Of a stretch of DNA of 64,000 nucleotides, positions 18,207 through 27,391 are shown piece after piece. The stretch lies in the NCBI GenBank assembly GCA_963838375.1, contig CAWIQY010000003.1, positions 372,001 through 436,000 of the forward strand, given 5' to 3'. The notes under the pieces were generated by a model that did not search any database, was not told the DNA's origin, and worked only from the letters and a program-made list of their open reading frames with translations. Every line of letters begins with the position of its first letter. The stretch's first letter is position 1. Made by a program: the position numbers and the translations under genes. The DNA comes from DVED01 sp963838375 (lineage in GTDB: Bacteria; Cyanobacteriota; Cyanobacteriia; Cyanobacteriales; Geitlerinemataceae).

Positions 18207-18803
18207 ATGCACGCACGCTTTGTCGCCTCTTTACCGGCTCAGATTCCCGTTCCGGAGCAGCCCGTTCCCATTCAACACTACCTGCGCCAGCCCCAACGCT
18301 TGGTGAATGCCCTAGTCGATCCGACTCGTTTAGAACGCTTGGGAGAGGATCGCTTTCGCATCCACGTCCGTCCCTTGCAGTTCATGATGCTGAAGATTCA
18401 ACCCAGCGTCGAGCTGAGAATTTGGGCAGAGCCTAGTGGTATCGTCCATTTACGATCGGCGGGTTGTCAGTTGCAGGGTTTGGAGTCGATCGAGAATCGC
18501 TTTCACCTGAAATTGGTCGGGACTCTCGTACCCTGCGAAGTGGGTGGAGCGACAAATCTACAAGGCAATGCCAACTTAGAGGTGAATGTAGAACTGCCCC
18601 CGGCCTTTTTATTCACCCCTCAACCCCTCCTGGAAGCTGCGGGAAATGCCTTGCTGATGGGCGTTTTGCGGACTGTTGAGGATCGCCTGATGCGCCAACT
18701 GATTGCCGATTACAAAAAGTGGGCAAACGATGTCACGGGAAAGACGGTTAGCCCTCAGACTGCCGCTCATCCTCTTCTACTTGAGGATAAGGGCTGCATC
18801 TGA
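18207..18803 (+). CDS. DUF1997 protein
   Basis: 198 residues, no signal peptide or membrane helix. The match is to the DUF1997 family of cyanobacteria and plastids: LRQPQRLVNALVDPTRLERLGEDRFRI, VRPLQFMMLKIQPSVELRIW, then LEVNVELPPAFLFTPQPLLEAAGN and a helical end LRTVEDRLMRQLIADYKKWA. The fold is expected to be a lipid- or cofactor-binding START-like beta/alpha sheet, but no function is established. Its conservation in photosynthetic organisms suggests a plastid-type role. It is divergent from pheA. Confidence 0.82.
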   Translation: MHARFVASLPAQIPVPEQPVPIQHYLRQPQRLVNALVDPTRLERLGEDRFRIHVRPLQFMMLKIQPSVELRIWAEPSGIVHLRSAGCQLQGLESIENRFHLKLVGTLVPCEVGGATNLQGNANLEVNVELPPAFLFTPQPLLEAAGNALLMGVLRTVEDRLMRQLIADYKKWANDVTGKTVSPQTAAHPLLLEDKGCI

Positions 18804-18859
18804 GGGAAGCCTTGCGGACGATCCGACCCCCACACTTCCGGAACAAGTAATTGCTCAAT

Positions 18860-18899
18860 AGTGATCTGTCATTGGTACAACAGAGAATGACAGGTCACT
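18860..18899 (+). promoter_or_regulatory. RNA hairpin in the leader of the first CHAT-protease gene
   Basis: AGTGATCTGTCATT pairs with AATGACAGGTCACT over 14 bases (one U-G pair) around a 12-base loop, ending nine bases before the start codon of the TPR-CHAT gene. A small DNA palindrome GTCACTAGTGAC overlaps its 3' side. In RNA the hairpin would lie at the ribosome-binding region, so a translational control role is inferred. Confidence 0.5.
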
Positions 18900-18907
18900 A
18901 GTGACAA

Positions 18908-21511
18908 ATGGTAACTAACAAACAGAACGCTCTCCTTTGGGGGAAGCTCGGATCATCGCTCAAACGGCTTTCTCTTTCGATCTGCCTGGGTGTATTCACC
19001 CTATCGATGGCGATTTTCACTCATCCGGCGGTGGGACAGTCGTCTACTTCTCCATCCCCTGGGGAGGAAACGATCGATCGCTTAGAACAAGGGCGCCAGC
19101 TATACGACAGGGGTCAATTTTCCGACTCGGTGCGGCTGTGGGAACTGGCAGCTCAAGACTACCAACAAAACGGCGATCGTCTCAACTATGCTCTGACTCA
19201 GACCTATTTGTCCCTGGCGTATCAAGATTTGGGCGATTGGGAAAACGCCCGAGCGGCGATCGATCGAAGTTGGGAAGCTCTGCAAGCGCAATCTCAACGC
19301 CAGCCAGAAGTCGCCAGAGTGTTAGCCCGAGTTCTCAACGCTCGCGGTAGCCTAGAACTCCTGACCGGACAAACGGAAGCCGCACTGAAAACCTGGGAAA
19401 ATGCCGAAGACGTGTATCGGCAATCGGCAGATGTGGCAGGTGTTTTGGGCAGCCAAATCAATCAAGCTCAAGCCCTGCAAACCCTGGGACTGCACCGGAG
19501 AGCGAGAGATCTGCTAGAAACGGTGAGTCAAAATTTGGCAACATCGCCGGACTCCCGGTTAAAAGCCCAATCCCTGCGAAGTTTGGGCGTTGCTCTGGGG
19601 ATGCTAGGAGAATTCGATCGCGCACAAGACATTCTACAACAGAGTTTAGCGATCGCCCAACAGCTCGAAGATGTTGCCAACATTGGCGCCGCACTGTTCA
19701 GTTTAGGCAACACAGCTCGTAATCGACAAGACGATTCGGCAGCACTGGCATACTACCAACAAGCGATCGAACTGACCACTCACCCCCTGGATTGGGTCGA
19801 ACTCCAACTCAACCAACTGAGCTTATTAATCGATCGCAAACAAGTTAATACCGCAACCGAATTATTACCTCAAATTCAAGACAGGCTATCCCAGTTAACC
19901 CCCAGTCGCCCCAGCATCTATGCTCGGGTCAATTTTGCCGAAAATTTGAGAAAATTCCAGCAACAGCGCAAAGGTCGTCCTCCCTTTTTGAACGATCGAG
20001 AAATTGCCCAAATGTTAGCCAATGCGATCGCTGATGCCCGCAATCTCCAAGATACCCGCGCCGAATCTTATGCCACGGGTCAGTTGGCAAGACTGTATGA
20101 AGAACAACAACGCTGGAGCGAGGCGCAAGATCTCACCCAGCAAGCCTTCGGGCTGGCACAGGCAGCCCATTCCCCCGAACTTACCTATCGCTGGCAGTGG
20201 CAAATCGGACGGCTGCTCAAAGGGCAAGGACAGCGCGATCGAGCCATTGATGCGTACAGTGAGGCAGTCGAGACCTTGCAATCCTTGAAAGCGGACTTGA
20301 ACACCCTCAATAACGATTTTCAGCTTTCGTTTAGCAATAGTGTCAAACCCATGTACCGTCAGTTTGTGCAATTGCTGTCCCAAGCTGACGCCACCCCCCA
20401 ACAGATCCAACGGGCGAGATCGACGATCAAAACATTACAACTGGCAGAGTTAGATGACTTCTTGCGAGGAGACGAATTGTCGCCCAAATCCGTGCAAATT
20501 GACCAAATCGATCGACACGCTGCCGTATTTTATCCGATCGTCCTCGAAGATCGCATTGAAGTGCTGCTGTCGCTCCCCGGTCATCCGCCGCGCCGCTATG
20601 CCACCTTCATGCCTCAATCTGACATCGAAGCGACGTTAGGGCAGCTCTACCAATCTTTCCATCTGGCTTACGACTCTCAAAAGCGCTTGAGTTTATCCCA
20701 GCAGGTTTACGACTGGCTGATCCGACCCGCCGAAGCTGACTTAGCCCAAGCCAACATCAAAACCCTGGTGTTTGTCGCCGATAACTCTCTGCGTAATCTA
20801 CCCTTCTCGGCACTGTATGACGGCGAGCAATATTTAGTCCAAAAATACGCGATCGCTCTGTCTGCGAGTTTACAACTGCTCGAACCCCAATCCATCGAAC
20901 CGAAAAAGTTGAGGGCAATGGCGGGCGGACTGACCGAAGCACGCCTGGGTTTTCCAGCTTTGCCCGCCGTCGCCCAAGAAGTGCGGCAAATTCAAGCAGA
21001 AATGCCCTCCGAAGTGTTGCTCGATGACGACTTTACCCGCACCAGCCTGCGTCAGCAAATTAGCGCCGCACCGTTCAATACCGTCCACTTAGCGACCCAT
21101 GCTCAATTCAGTTCTACTGCCAATGAAACCTTTTTATTAACCTGGGATGGGCGCGTCAAGGTCAAAGAATTCGGAGAGTGGTTGACCCTTCGGCAACAGC
21201 AGAACTCCACCCCATTGGAATTGTTGGTGCTGAGCGCTTGCCAAACCGCAGAAGGCGACCCTTCGGCAACTCTGGGATTGGCAGGACTTGCTGTTCGTTC
21301 TGGGGCTCGCAGCACGTTGGCAACCTTGTGGTCTGTTCGCGATGGGTCTACTGCCGATCTCATGAGTGAATTTTACTATCAGCTCAACAGCCAGGAGGGC
21401 ATGGGCCGCGCTGAAGCCCTGCGACAAGCTCAACTGAAGTTGCTCGCCCAACCGGAATACGACCATCCTTTCTTTTGGTCGCCGTTTGTGTTGGTGGGTA
21501 ACTGGCTTTAG
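18908..21511 (+). CDS. Exported TPR-CHAT caspase-like protease, copy 1
   Basis: 867 residues. Signal peptide (LSICLGVFTLSMAIFTHPAVGQ). Residues about 55-500 form a TPR array (GRQLYDRGQFSDSVRLWELAAQ and similar helical pairs). The C-terminal 270 residues are a CHAT domain, a caspase/separase-clan cysteine peptidase. The dyad is intact: His 731 in HLATHAQF and Cys 778 in LSACQTAEGD, followed by the family's GLAGLAVRSGARSTLATLW and FFWSPFVLVGNWL ending. The leader peptide places it in the periplasm or outside. Its paralogue lies at 30636-33257. Target unknown; TPR-CHAT proteins elsewhere act in regulated cleavage, including Csx29 of type III-E CRISPR, but no CRISPR is near. Confidence 0.9.
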   Translation: MVTNKQNALLWGKLGSSLKRLSLSICLGVFTLSMAIFTHPAVGQSSTSPSPGEETIDRLEQGRQLYDRGQFSDSVRLWELAAQDYQQNGDRLNYALTQTYLSLAYQDLGDWENARAAIDRSWEALQAQSQRQPEVARVLARVLNARGSLELLTGQTEAALKTWENAEDVYRQSADVAGVLGSQINQAQALQTLGLHRRARDLLETVSQNLATSPDSRLKAQSLRSLGVALGMLGEFDRAQDILQQSLAIAQQLEDVANIGAALFSLGNTARNRQDDSAALAYYQQAIELTTHPLDWVELQLNQLSLLIDRKQVNTATELLPQIQDRLSQLTPSRPSIYARVNFAENLRKFQQQRKGRPPFLNDREIAQMLANAIADARNLQDTRAESYATGQLARLYEEQQRWSEAQDLTQQAFGLAQAAHSPELTYRWQWQIGRLLKGQGQRDRAIDAYSEAVETLQSLKADLNTLNNDFQLSFSNSVKPMYRQFVQLLSQADATPQQIQRARSTIKTLQLAELDDFLRGDELSPKSVQIDQIDRHAAVFYPIVLEDRIEVLLSLPGHPPRRYATFMPQSDIEATLGQLYQSFHLAYDSQKRLSLSQQVYDWLIRPAEADLAQANIKTLVFVADNSLRNLPFSALYDGEQYLVQKYAIALSASLQLLEPQSIEPKKLRAMAGGLTEARLGFPALPAVAQEVRQIQAEMPSEVLLDDDFTRTSLRQQISAAPFNTVHLATHAQFSSTANETFLLTWDGRVKVKEFGEWLTLRQQQNSTPLELLVLSACQTAEGDPSATLGLAGLAVRSGARSTLATLWSVRDGSTADLMSEFYYQLNSQEGMGRAEALRQAQLKLLAQPEYDHPFFWSPFVLVGNWL

Positions 21512-21531
21512 CTCTGGAACGGGGAAACGAT

Positions 21532-22350
21532 TCATCGAGAACCGCCGAGAGGCTGGATCGAACCAACCCCTCGAATATCTTGCCGGACATCGGGAGTGCC
21601 ATAGAAACCGACATTTCCCGTACCGTTAATTTGGACATCGAGTCGATCGTTTGCCCAGACTGTCGCTTCTCCTGCACCGTTGATTTCGAGATCGATGTTC
21701 TGGCTTTCTAAGAGATCGGCACGATATTGACTACCGCCAGAAAAACGTAGCGTTTGATCGATGACTTTTCCCGCTAAATTGAGTTTGCTCGCTCCGCCGA
21801 GATCGACGTTTAAAGTATTAGCTTTGAGGGAGTTAATGGCAATTTCGGCACTGCCGGTGGCTTGGAGTTGCAGGCGATCGGTTTCCAGGTTTTCCGCTTG
21901 AACTCGAACAACTCCATCTAGGTTGAGTTCGTCGAGATTTTTGACAGTTAGCTCAAACTGGACGCGATCGAAGGTTACGAACGGGGTATTATTTTCAGGA
22001 TAGAGATACAGCGTTCCATCGCGGACTTCGCTGACGATTTGAGATAGAATTCGATCTTCGGCAGTAATCGTCAGGCTTTCGCGATCGCCTTGGGTGACGA
22101 TCAGTTCGCCAAAGCTGCAACGAATCCGATCGAAGTTCTGCACATTTCGGGATTGGGAAACCCGGTTTCCCGCGCTGGAAAATTCCCGATCGGTTTCTAT
22201 GGCTTTTGAGAACGTGGATGCCACGGAATCCGAACTTGGCGATCGATCTTCCGGGGAAATTTTCTCGACCTGGCGACAAGCTGCCAAAAGCAAGAGACTC
22301 ATCGGCAGTCCTAAACTGAGACAGACGTAAACTTTTTTAGCGATCGTCAT
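21532..22350 (-). CDS. GIN-domain (DUF2807) lipoprotein
   Basis: 272 residues, ATG preceded by a strong GGAGGATCCT. The signal sequence ends in a lipobox, LLLLAAC, so the mature protein should carry a lipid on Cys 25. After a polar linker the putative auto-transporter adhesin head GIN domain follows: FDRIRCSFGELIVTQGDRESLTITAED, YLYPENNTP, then repeated beta-helix-like turns (LQLQATGSAEIAINSLKAN, LNVDLGGASKLNLAG, LEINGAGEATVWANDRLDVQINGTGNVGFYG). Family members are surface or periplasmic beta-helix proteins of unknown function. It is convergent with the CHAT gene, only 20 bases apart. Confidence 0.85.
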   Translation of the reverse strand: MTIAKKVYVCLSLGLPMSLLLLAACRQVEKISPEDRSPSSDSVASTFSKAIETDREFSSAGNRVSQSRNVQNFDRIRCSFGELIVTQGDRESLTITAEDRILSQIVSEVRDGTLYLYPENNTPFVTFDRVQFELTVKNLDELNLDGVVRVQAENLETDRLQLQATGSAEIAINSLKANTLNVDLGGASKLNLAGKVIDQTLRFSGGSQYRADLLESQNIDLEINGAGEATVWANDRLDVQINGTGNVGFYGTPDVRQDIRGVGSIQPLGGSR

Positions 22351-22538
22351 AGGATCCTCCGGGCAAACTAAAAACCCAACTATCAGTCAGATTTCTAGCG
22401 GTACTCTTCGATCGCTTATTCGTCTATTTTATTGAAAATTCCGGAGGAAAACTAATACAAAATGTAACTTGACTCGTTCAGAATTAAAGATCCGATCGAC
22501 GATCCCTTCCATCAGATCTTTCAACTTTTTGAAATCTT

Positions 22539-23329
22539 CTAAAAGACTCGGTGTAATAATTTCCAACTTGCCAAACTTTCTAAACCCACCGCACAGGTTA
22601 ATTTGTACTGTAACGGGGTAATGGTAATGTAATTCTCGCCGATGGCACGAACATCTGTCGGTAGAGGATTATCGGCATCTTCATCAACTTCTTGCAAGAC
22701 TTCGCCAGATAACCAATAGTAGGTTTTGCCACGAGGATCGACTCGTTTTTGGAACATATCGGTATAGCGACGTATGCCTTGCCGCGCTAGCGTCACCCCG
22801 ACAATTTCCGATTGAGGAACGGGGGGAATGTTGACATTGAGTAACATCACCTCCGGTAGCGGTTGGACGGCAATTTGGTCGAGGAGATCGCAGGCAAATT
22901 GGACGGCGGGTTGAAAGTCGGTGGCGCTAAAACTGGCTAAGCTAAAAGCGATCGCCCCAATCCCCTCGATGATGCCCTCCATAGCCGCCGATACCGTTCC
23001 CGAGTAGAGGATATCAGTGCCGATATTAGAACCGTGGTTAATGCCCGATACCACCAAATCGGGAGGCGAATCGAGTAACGCCCCTAATGCTAATTTGACG
23101 CAATCGGAAGGAGTCCCAGAACAGGCCAAGCCTTGATGCCGGGATCGAAGTGTGACTCAACAATTTCAGCGCGAATCGGATCGTGGAGGGTGAGACTGTG
23201 TCCGGTTGCCGATCGTTCTTGATCGGGACACACGACAGTGACCTCGTGTCCGGCAGCCGCTAAACCATTCGCTAAACCACGAACACCCAGCGATAAAATT
23301 CCATCGTCGTTACTGATGAGCAGTTTCAT
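22539..23329 (-). pseudogene. surE: 5'/3'-nucleotidase SurE, single-base frameshift
   Basis: SurE dephosphorylates nucleoside 5'/3'-monophosphates. The N-terminal 70 residues (MKLLISNDDGILSLGVRGL, PDQERSATGHSLT) carry the metal-binding SNDD motif. The frame then slips by one base near 23125: KAW runs into a wrong frame while CSGTPSDCVKLALGAL, VVSGINHGSNIGTDILYSGTVSAAMEG and the rest continue one frame over. One missing G (tggcc for tgggcc) restores KAWACSGTPSD. Everything else is conserved and full length, so a base-calling error is as likely as a true mutation. A tandem GGTTGAT repeat lies upstream near 23385-23405. Confidence 0.88.
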
Positions 23330-23558
23330 TAAAAATTTCTTGGGATGTTTAGAAACTAGAAAACAGACAGTTAAAACCAGAAGTGTTGATGGTTGATGGT
23401 TGATGGCAAATCTCTAACCCGATGGACAAGGAGATCTTCCACAGCGATTCTCGCCCGAAGATTTGGATCGATTTTCCCGAAAAACTGTCCTGCATAATTT
23501 CCGGGATCTCTCTAATTTCTCGATCGACATTGAAGATTCAACACTTCTAAGTTAGGAC

Positions 23559-23591
23559 AGATCCCCAACTTCTTCAAGAAGTCAGGGATCT
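23559..23591. repeat. REP-like hairpin (AGATCCCC...GGGATCT)
   Basis: AGATCCC, then ACTTCTT, pair with AAGAAGT and GGGATCT around a single base, with small mismatches. Located about 30 bases past the recA stop codon, it may also serve as a recA transcript-end structure. The rest of the surE-recA gap has no gene. Confidence 0.6.
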
Positions 23592-23618
23592 AGCCGTTTC
23601 AAAAATCAGTATCCAGAA

Positions 23619-24689
23619 TTACTCTTCTTCTCCATCATCGCCAGCCCCGTCGGCAGTAGCGCCCACGGTATTAGCAGAAACGACCACACCCGTTTCTAAT
23701 TTTTGACGGACTTGCCGATCGATATCTTCGGCAAATTCGGGGTTTTCTTCCAGATGTTTAATGGTGTTATCCCGACCTTGACCGAGATTGTCGCCGTTGT
23801 AGCTGTACCAAGCGCCCCGACGGGTGATAATGCCGATTTCTTCAGCGAGATCGAGCATACAGCCCATGCGGGAAATTCCCTTGCCGAAGAGGATATCAAA
23901 TTCAGCAATGCGGAAAGGGGGCGCGACTTTATTTTTGGCGACCTTGACTTTAGCTCGGATACCGTACTCCTCGGAGCCTTTTTTCAAGGTTTGGATGCGG
24001 CGAATATCCAGCCGAACCGAGCAGTAAAATTTCAGGGCATTTCCCCCGGTGGTGGTTTCCGGGTTGCCGTAGGTGATACCGATTTTTTGGCGAAGCTGGT
24101 TGAGGAAAATGACGCTACAGCCAGATTTACCAATATTTCCGGTAATTTTGCGTAGGGCATGGCTCATCAAACGGGCTTGCAAGCCGATTTGGGTATCTCC
24201 CATATCCCCTTCAATTTCCGCCCGAGGCACCAGGGCGGCTACGGAGTCAACTACCACTAAATCCACTGCCACGGAACGGACCAGCTGATCGACAATTTCT
24301 AGCCCCATTTCCCCGGTGTCGGGTTGGGAAACCAGTAAATTGGCGATATCGACACCCACTCCGGCTGCGTAGGCGGGATCGAGGGCGTGTTCTGCATCCA
24401 CAAAGGCGGCGACCCCCCCAGCTTTTTGCACTTCTGCGATCGCGTGTAGCGCCAGAGTGGTTTTACCGGAGCTCTCCGGTCCGTAGATTTCGATCACCCG
24501 TCCTTTGGGAAGACCGCCGCCTAATGCTAAATCCAACGTCAGCGCGCCGCTGGGGATAGTTTCCACCCGCATCCGGGTAGAATCCCCCAAACGAACGATC
24601 GAACCCTTGCCAAAGGAGCGCTCTATCTGGTTGATGACCAGATCCAACGCTTTCTGTTTTTCGGGATTACCTGTAATTGTAGTCGCCAT
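23619..24689 (-). CDS. recA: Recombinase RecA
   Basis: 356 residues, a normal RecA length. It forms ATP-dependent filaments on single-stranded DNA for strand exchange and triggers LexA cleavage. Visible features: MAW-like N-terminus QKALDLVINQIERSFGKGSI, Walker A GPESSGKTT (about 69-77), AFVDAEHALDPAYA, Walker B LVVVDSVAALVPRAEIEG, loop L1 GDTQIGLQARLMSHALRK, NQLRQKIG and loop L2 TTTGGNALKFY. The acidic tail GDDGEEE is typical. The start has GAGG upstream. It is transcribed alone. No LexA box was identified by eye. Confidence 0.97.
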   Translation of the reverse strand: MATTITGNPEKQKALDLVINQIERSFGKGSIVRLGDSTRMRVETIPSGALTLDLALGGGLPKGRVIEIYGPESSGKTTLALHAIAEVQKAGGVAAFVDAEHALDPAYAAGVGVDIANLLVSQPDTGEMGLEIVDQLVRSVAVDLVVVDSVAALVPRAEIEGDMGDTQIGLQARLMSHALRKITGNIGKSGCSVIFLNQLRQKIGITYGNPETTTGGNALKFYCSVRLDIRRIQTLKKGSEEYGIRAKVKVAKNKVAPPFRIAEFDILFGKGISRMGCMLDLAEEIGIITRRGAWYSYNGDNLGQGRDNTIKHLEENPEFAEDIDRQVRQKLETGVVVSANTVGATADGAGDDGEEE

Positions 24690-24974
24690 GCTTCGCCTCT
24701 AAAACCTATTGTCGTGTCAGCACTCGTAACGTTAACGCAAATTCGAGAGTCCGCGTCAACGGAGAAATTTGGGATCGATCGGCAGCCACTCTATTTTAAT
24801 TCAGGTGATGGAGATTGGGGAATCGGTAACGTTTTTTAAGGCGGAGGGGGACGGGGCGATCGGTCAGAAGTGATAGTCGGGGTCGATCGATCGGCAACTA
24901 GATATCTGGAGAAATAGACCTCAAACCCTTACACCATCTGGGAAAACTCGTTTTTCTTCCAGGTCTAATAACAA

Positions 24975-25034
24975 ACTGGGACGAGGGGTAAAAGACAGCC
25001 GCGCGTGGCGATATCCTCTACTTCCCGTCCCAGT
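24975..25034 (-). terminator. Stem-loop downstream of apcD
   Basis: ACTGGGACG pairs with CGTCCCAGT, with additional inner pairing (GGGGTA/TACTTCCC, imperfect) and a long inner loop. It begins 40 bases after the apcD stop on the minus strand and is followed there by a T-rich stretch (TTTGTTATT). Either a terminator or a stabilising 3' structure. The remaining recA-apcD gap shows nothing clear. Confidence 0.4.
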
Positions 25035-25074
25035 CTTGGGCGATTGTCCCTATGCCGAACTTAGAGTTTGGGCG

Positions 25075-25560
25075 TTAGGACATGGCTTGAATGATGTAGT
25101 CGAAGTACGGTGCGGCTTCGGTGGCGTCGTCTTGGTCGAGTAGCGCTAAGGCGGCTTCTTTAAGGCAGCGAATGGCTTCGACCATGCCGGGAACGGGAAC
25201 GTTCAGGGCGTTGTACATTTCCCGTACGCCAATGATGCCGATCGATTCAATGGGTTGCTGATCCCCCGCCAGGACGCCGTAGGTGACTAAACGGAGATAC
25301 CAGCCGTAGTCCCGCAGGCACTGCGACCGCTCTTTCTGTCCGAAGGCGTTGCCACCCGGCGCAATGAAGTCGGGACGCTTCTTCCACAACTCCTTACTGG
25401 CTCTGTCTACGATCTTTTTCTCGTTTTCGGCAAGGGTTTCGGCAATCCGCATCCGTTGTTCTCCTGTTTTCAGGAAGGATTGGATACTCTGGAGTTCGCC
25501 GCTACTGGGATACCGCAGTTCGTCGTCGGCTTGGAGGATAAGTTGACTAACTACACTCAT
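25075..25560 (-). CDS. apcD: Allophycocyanin alpha-B subunit ApcD
   Basis: 161 residues, the exact length of allophycocyanin alpha-type chains. ApcD is a phycobilisome-core subunit and one of the terminal emitters passing energy to the photosystems. Features: MSVVSQLILQADDELRYPSSGEL N-terminus, PGGNAFGQKERSQCLRDYGWYLRLVTYG with the phycocyanobilin-attaching Cys near 81, GVREMYNALNVPVPGMVEAIRCLK and EAAPYFDYIIQAMS. The sequence is closer to ApcD than to ApcA (ILQADDELRYP, YGWYLRL, VPGMVEAIRC). Isolated location, away from the apcAB operon, is usual for apcD. Confidence 0.93.
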   Translation of the reverse strand: MSVVSQLILQADDELRYPSSGELQSIQSFLKTGEQRMRIAETLAENEKKIVDRASKELWKKRPDFIAPGGNAFGQKERSQCLRDYGWYLRLVTYGVLAGDQQPIESIGIIGVREMYNALNVPVPGMVEAIRCLKEAALALLDQDDATEAAPYFDYIIQAMS

Positions 25561-25644
25561 GATTATTAGAGGTATTTGAAGATAGTATTAGTGTAGTTTA
25601 CCGATTTTGGGAACCAGAAGGATAGTCATCAGTGCCTTGTCTCT

Positions 25645-25667
25645 ACTCACCACTCACCACTCACCAC
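25645..25667. repeat. Short tandem repeat (CTCACCA x3) at the rlmD start
   Basis: Three 7-base units end seven bases before the chosen rlmD ATG, where a Shine-Dalgarno motif would be expected; none is visible. Confidence 0.7.
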
Positions 25668-25673
25668 GAACTC

Positions 25674-27092
25674 ATGATAAATGAAATAGCGCCCATGACG
25701 ATCGCCCAAGGTGACGTGGTGGAGCTGACAATCTCCGATTTGACCGACAGTGGGGAAGGGGTGGGTCGGGCGATCGATTCTCTTGATGAAACTTTACGAG
25801 ATCGAGTGGTGTTTGTACCCGATACGGTTCCCGGCGATCGGGTTTCGGTGCGGTTGGTGCGCGTCAAACGCCAATACGCCCATGGTAAACTGTTACAAGT
25901 TTTAGACCCTTCGCCTCAGCGACAGCGACCGAGTTGTATTGTGGCAGACAAGTGCGGGGGCTGTCAGTGGCAGCATATCGAGTACCCCGCACAATTGGAG
26001 GCGAAGCGCAATTTGGTGGTGCAGGCGTTGACCCGCATTGGTGGGTTTTGCGACCCTCTGGTGCTTCCGGTATTGACGGGAAAACAGCCTTTGGGGTATC
26101 GCAACAAGGCGACTTATCCTTTGGGAATTTCGGCAACGGGTCAGGTGCAGGCGGGATATTACCAAAAAGGGTCGCACAAGTTGGTGAATTTGAATCAATG
26201 TCCGGTGCAGGACGATCGACTCAATTCGCTGTTAGCCGAGATTAAGGGGGATATTAAGGCTCGGGGCTGGGGGATTTACGAGGAAGAAAACCACTCTGGA
26301 GATCTGCGACATTTAATGTTGCGCATCGGCAGCCGCACGGGAGAAATTCTGCTGACGTTGGTGGCGTGTCGGGCGAAGTTATTGGGGTTGGAAGCGCAGG
26401 CGCAGGAGTGGTTGCAGCGCTATCCGCAGTTGGTGGGGGTGTGTGTGAATGTCAATAACGATCGCACCAATCGGATTTTGGGTTCGAGAACGCGCTGTAT
26501 TGCCGGTCGGGGTTATTTGGTGGAGGAATTTGCTGGGTTGCAGTTCCAGTTGCGATCGGATACGTTTTTTCAGGTGAATACCGATGCGGCGGAAGCGCTG
26601 TGGGCGGAGATTGTTAACCAGTTGGATTTCTCGGGGGAGGAGGTGGTTCTCGATGCTTATTGTGGCGTGGGGACGTTTACTTTGCCGCTCGCTAAGCGGG
26701 TGAAGCGGGCTATCGGCGTGGAAGTGCAGCTAGCCGCCGTGGAACAAGCTTGGCAAAATGCTCAGTTGAATGGCTTGACAAATGCGCTGTTTTATGATGC
26801 GAAAGTCGAGGATATTTTATCGGCAGAGGGAAATACCCCAGAGATTCCGGAGCATCTGGATCTGGTATTGCTCGATCCACCCAGAAGTGGGTGCGATCGA
26901 TCGGTTCTCGAGGCGTTGCGACAGCGCCAAGTCGAGAAAATCGTTTACATCAGTTGCAAACCGGCAACCTTGGCACGGGATCTGAAAATCCTTTGCGAAA
27001 ACGGCGACTACCAACTCCAGCACGTCCAACCGGTTGATTTCTTTCCCCAAACCGCTCATGTGGAATGTGCGGCGTTTTTGGTGCGGGGTTAA
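25674..27092 (+). CDS. rlmD: 23S rRNA (uracil-C5)-methyltransferase, RlmD/RumA family
   Basis: 472 residues from ATG 25674; the frame is open further upstream, but there it runs through a tandem repeat. A TRAM RNA-binding domain comes first (GDVVELTISDLTDSGEGVGR, LVRVKRQYAHGKLLQVL), then the iron-sulphur cysteines CIVADKCGGCQWQH. The SAM domain shows VLDAYCGVGTFTLPLA, the LLDPPRSGCD loop and the catalytic Cys in ISCKPATLARDL. The enzyme methylates C5 of a uridine in 23S rRNA (position 1939 in E. coli numbering for RlmD); paralogues RlmCD differ in target, so the exact position is inferred. Confidence 0.9.
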   Translation: MINEIAPMTIAQGDVVELTISDLTDSGEGVGRAIDSLDETLRDRVVFVPDTVPGDRVSVRLVRVKRQYAHGKLLQVLDPSPQRQRPSCIVADKCGGCQWQHIEYPAQLEAKRNLVVQALTRIGGFCDPLVLPVLTGKQPLGYRNKATYPLGISATGQVQAGYYQKGSHKLVNLNQCPVQDDRLNSLLAEIKGDIKARGWGIYEEENHSGDLRHLMLRIGSRTGEILLTLVACRAKLLGLEAQAQEWLQRYPQLVGVCVNVNNDRTNRILGSRTRCIAGRGYLVEEFAGLQFQLRSDTFFQVNTDAAEALWAEIVNQLDFSGEEVVLDAYCGVGTFTLPLAKRVKRAIGVEVQLAAVEQAWQNAQLNGLTNALFYDAKVEDILSAEGNTPEIPEHLDLVLLDPPRSGCDRSVLEALRQRQVEKIVYISCKPATLARDLKILCENGDYQLQHVQPVDFFPQTAHVECAAFLVRG

Positions 27093-27182
27093 TGGCTGGC
27101 GATCGAGCGGACGATCGAGCTATAATTTCTAAAGAAAATAGGGATTGCAGAAAATTCTCAACTCCTGAATGGGGGAAGAAGA

Positions 27183-27280
27183 AGGGCGAAGCATTTGCAG
27201 CTAAGTTTGACGCTTTCACCCATACATTAAATCATCGTCCAAATGCTATAGCCTCCGGCATAGCTGCGAAGTGCGCCCCT
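27183..27280. repeat. REP-like palindrome (family A, interrupted right arm)
   Basis: Left arm AGGGCGAAGCATTT; the right arm AAATGCT…CGCCCCT is interrupted by about 25 bases. The core (GCTAAGTTTGACGCTTTCA) matches that of the element at 3246-3314. Confidence 0.65.
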
Positions 27281-27286
27281 ACTTAA

Positions 27287-27381
27287 ATGGTGCGTTTCGT
27301 GCCGGGGGCACACCCTACCTCCTGAACTTATTACTTAGATGGTGCGTTTCGTGCCTCAACACACCCTACCTCCTGAACTTC
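27287..27381. repeat. Tandem pair of GGTGCGTTTCGTGCC...CACCCTACC repeats
   Basis: Two copies of a roughly 44-base unit (ATGGTGCGTTTCGTGCC, ACACCCTACCTCCTGAACTT) lie directly upstream of the TldE-like gene. A third copy is at about 28757-28790 and a related one is inside the MITE at 30503-30591. Interspersed repeats of this type are common in cyanobacterial intergenic DNA. Confidence 0.7.
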
Positions 27382-27391
27382 TGAACTCCCT

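Noticed and set aside
18908..21511. Type III-E CRISPR (Csx29-like) TPR-CHAT protease
   Set aside because: The protein has a signal peptide and no CRISPR array or gRAMP effector is in the window; the similarity is at the level of domain order only.
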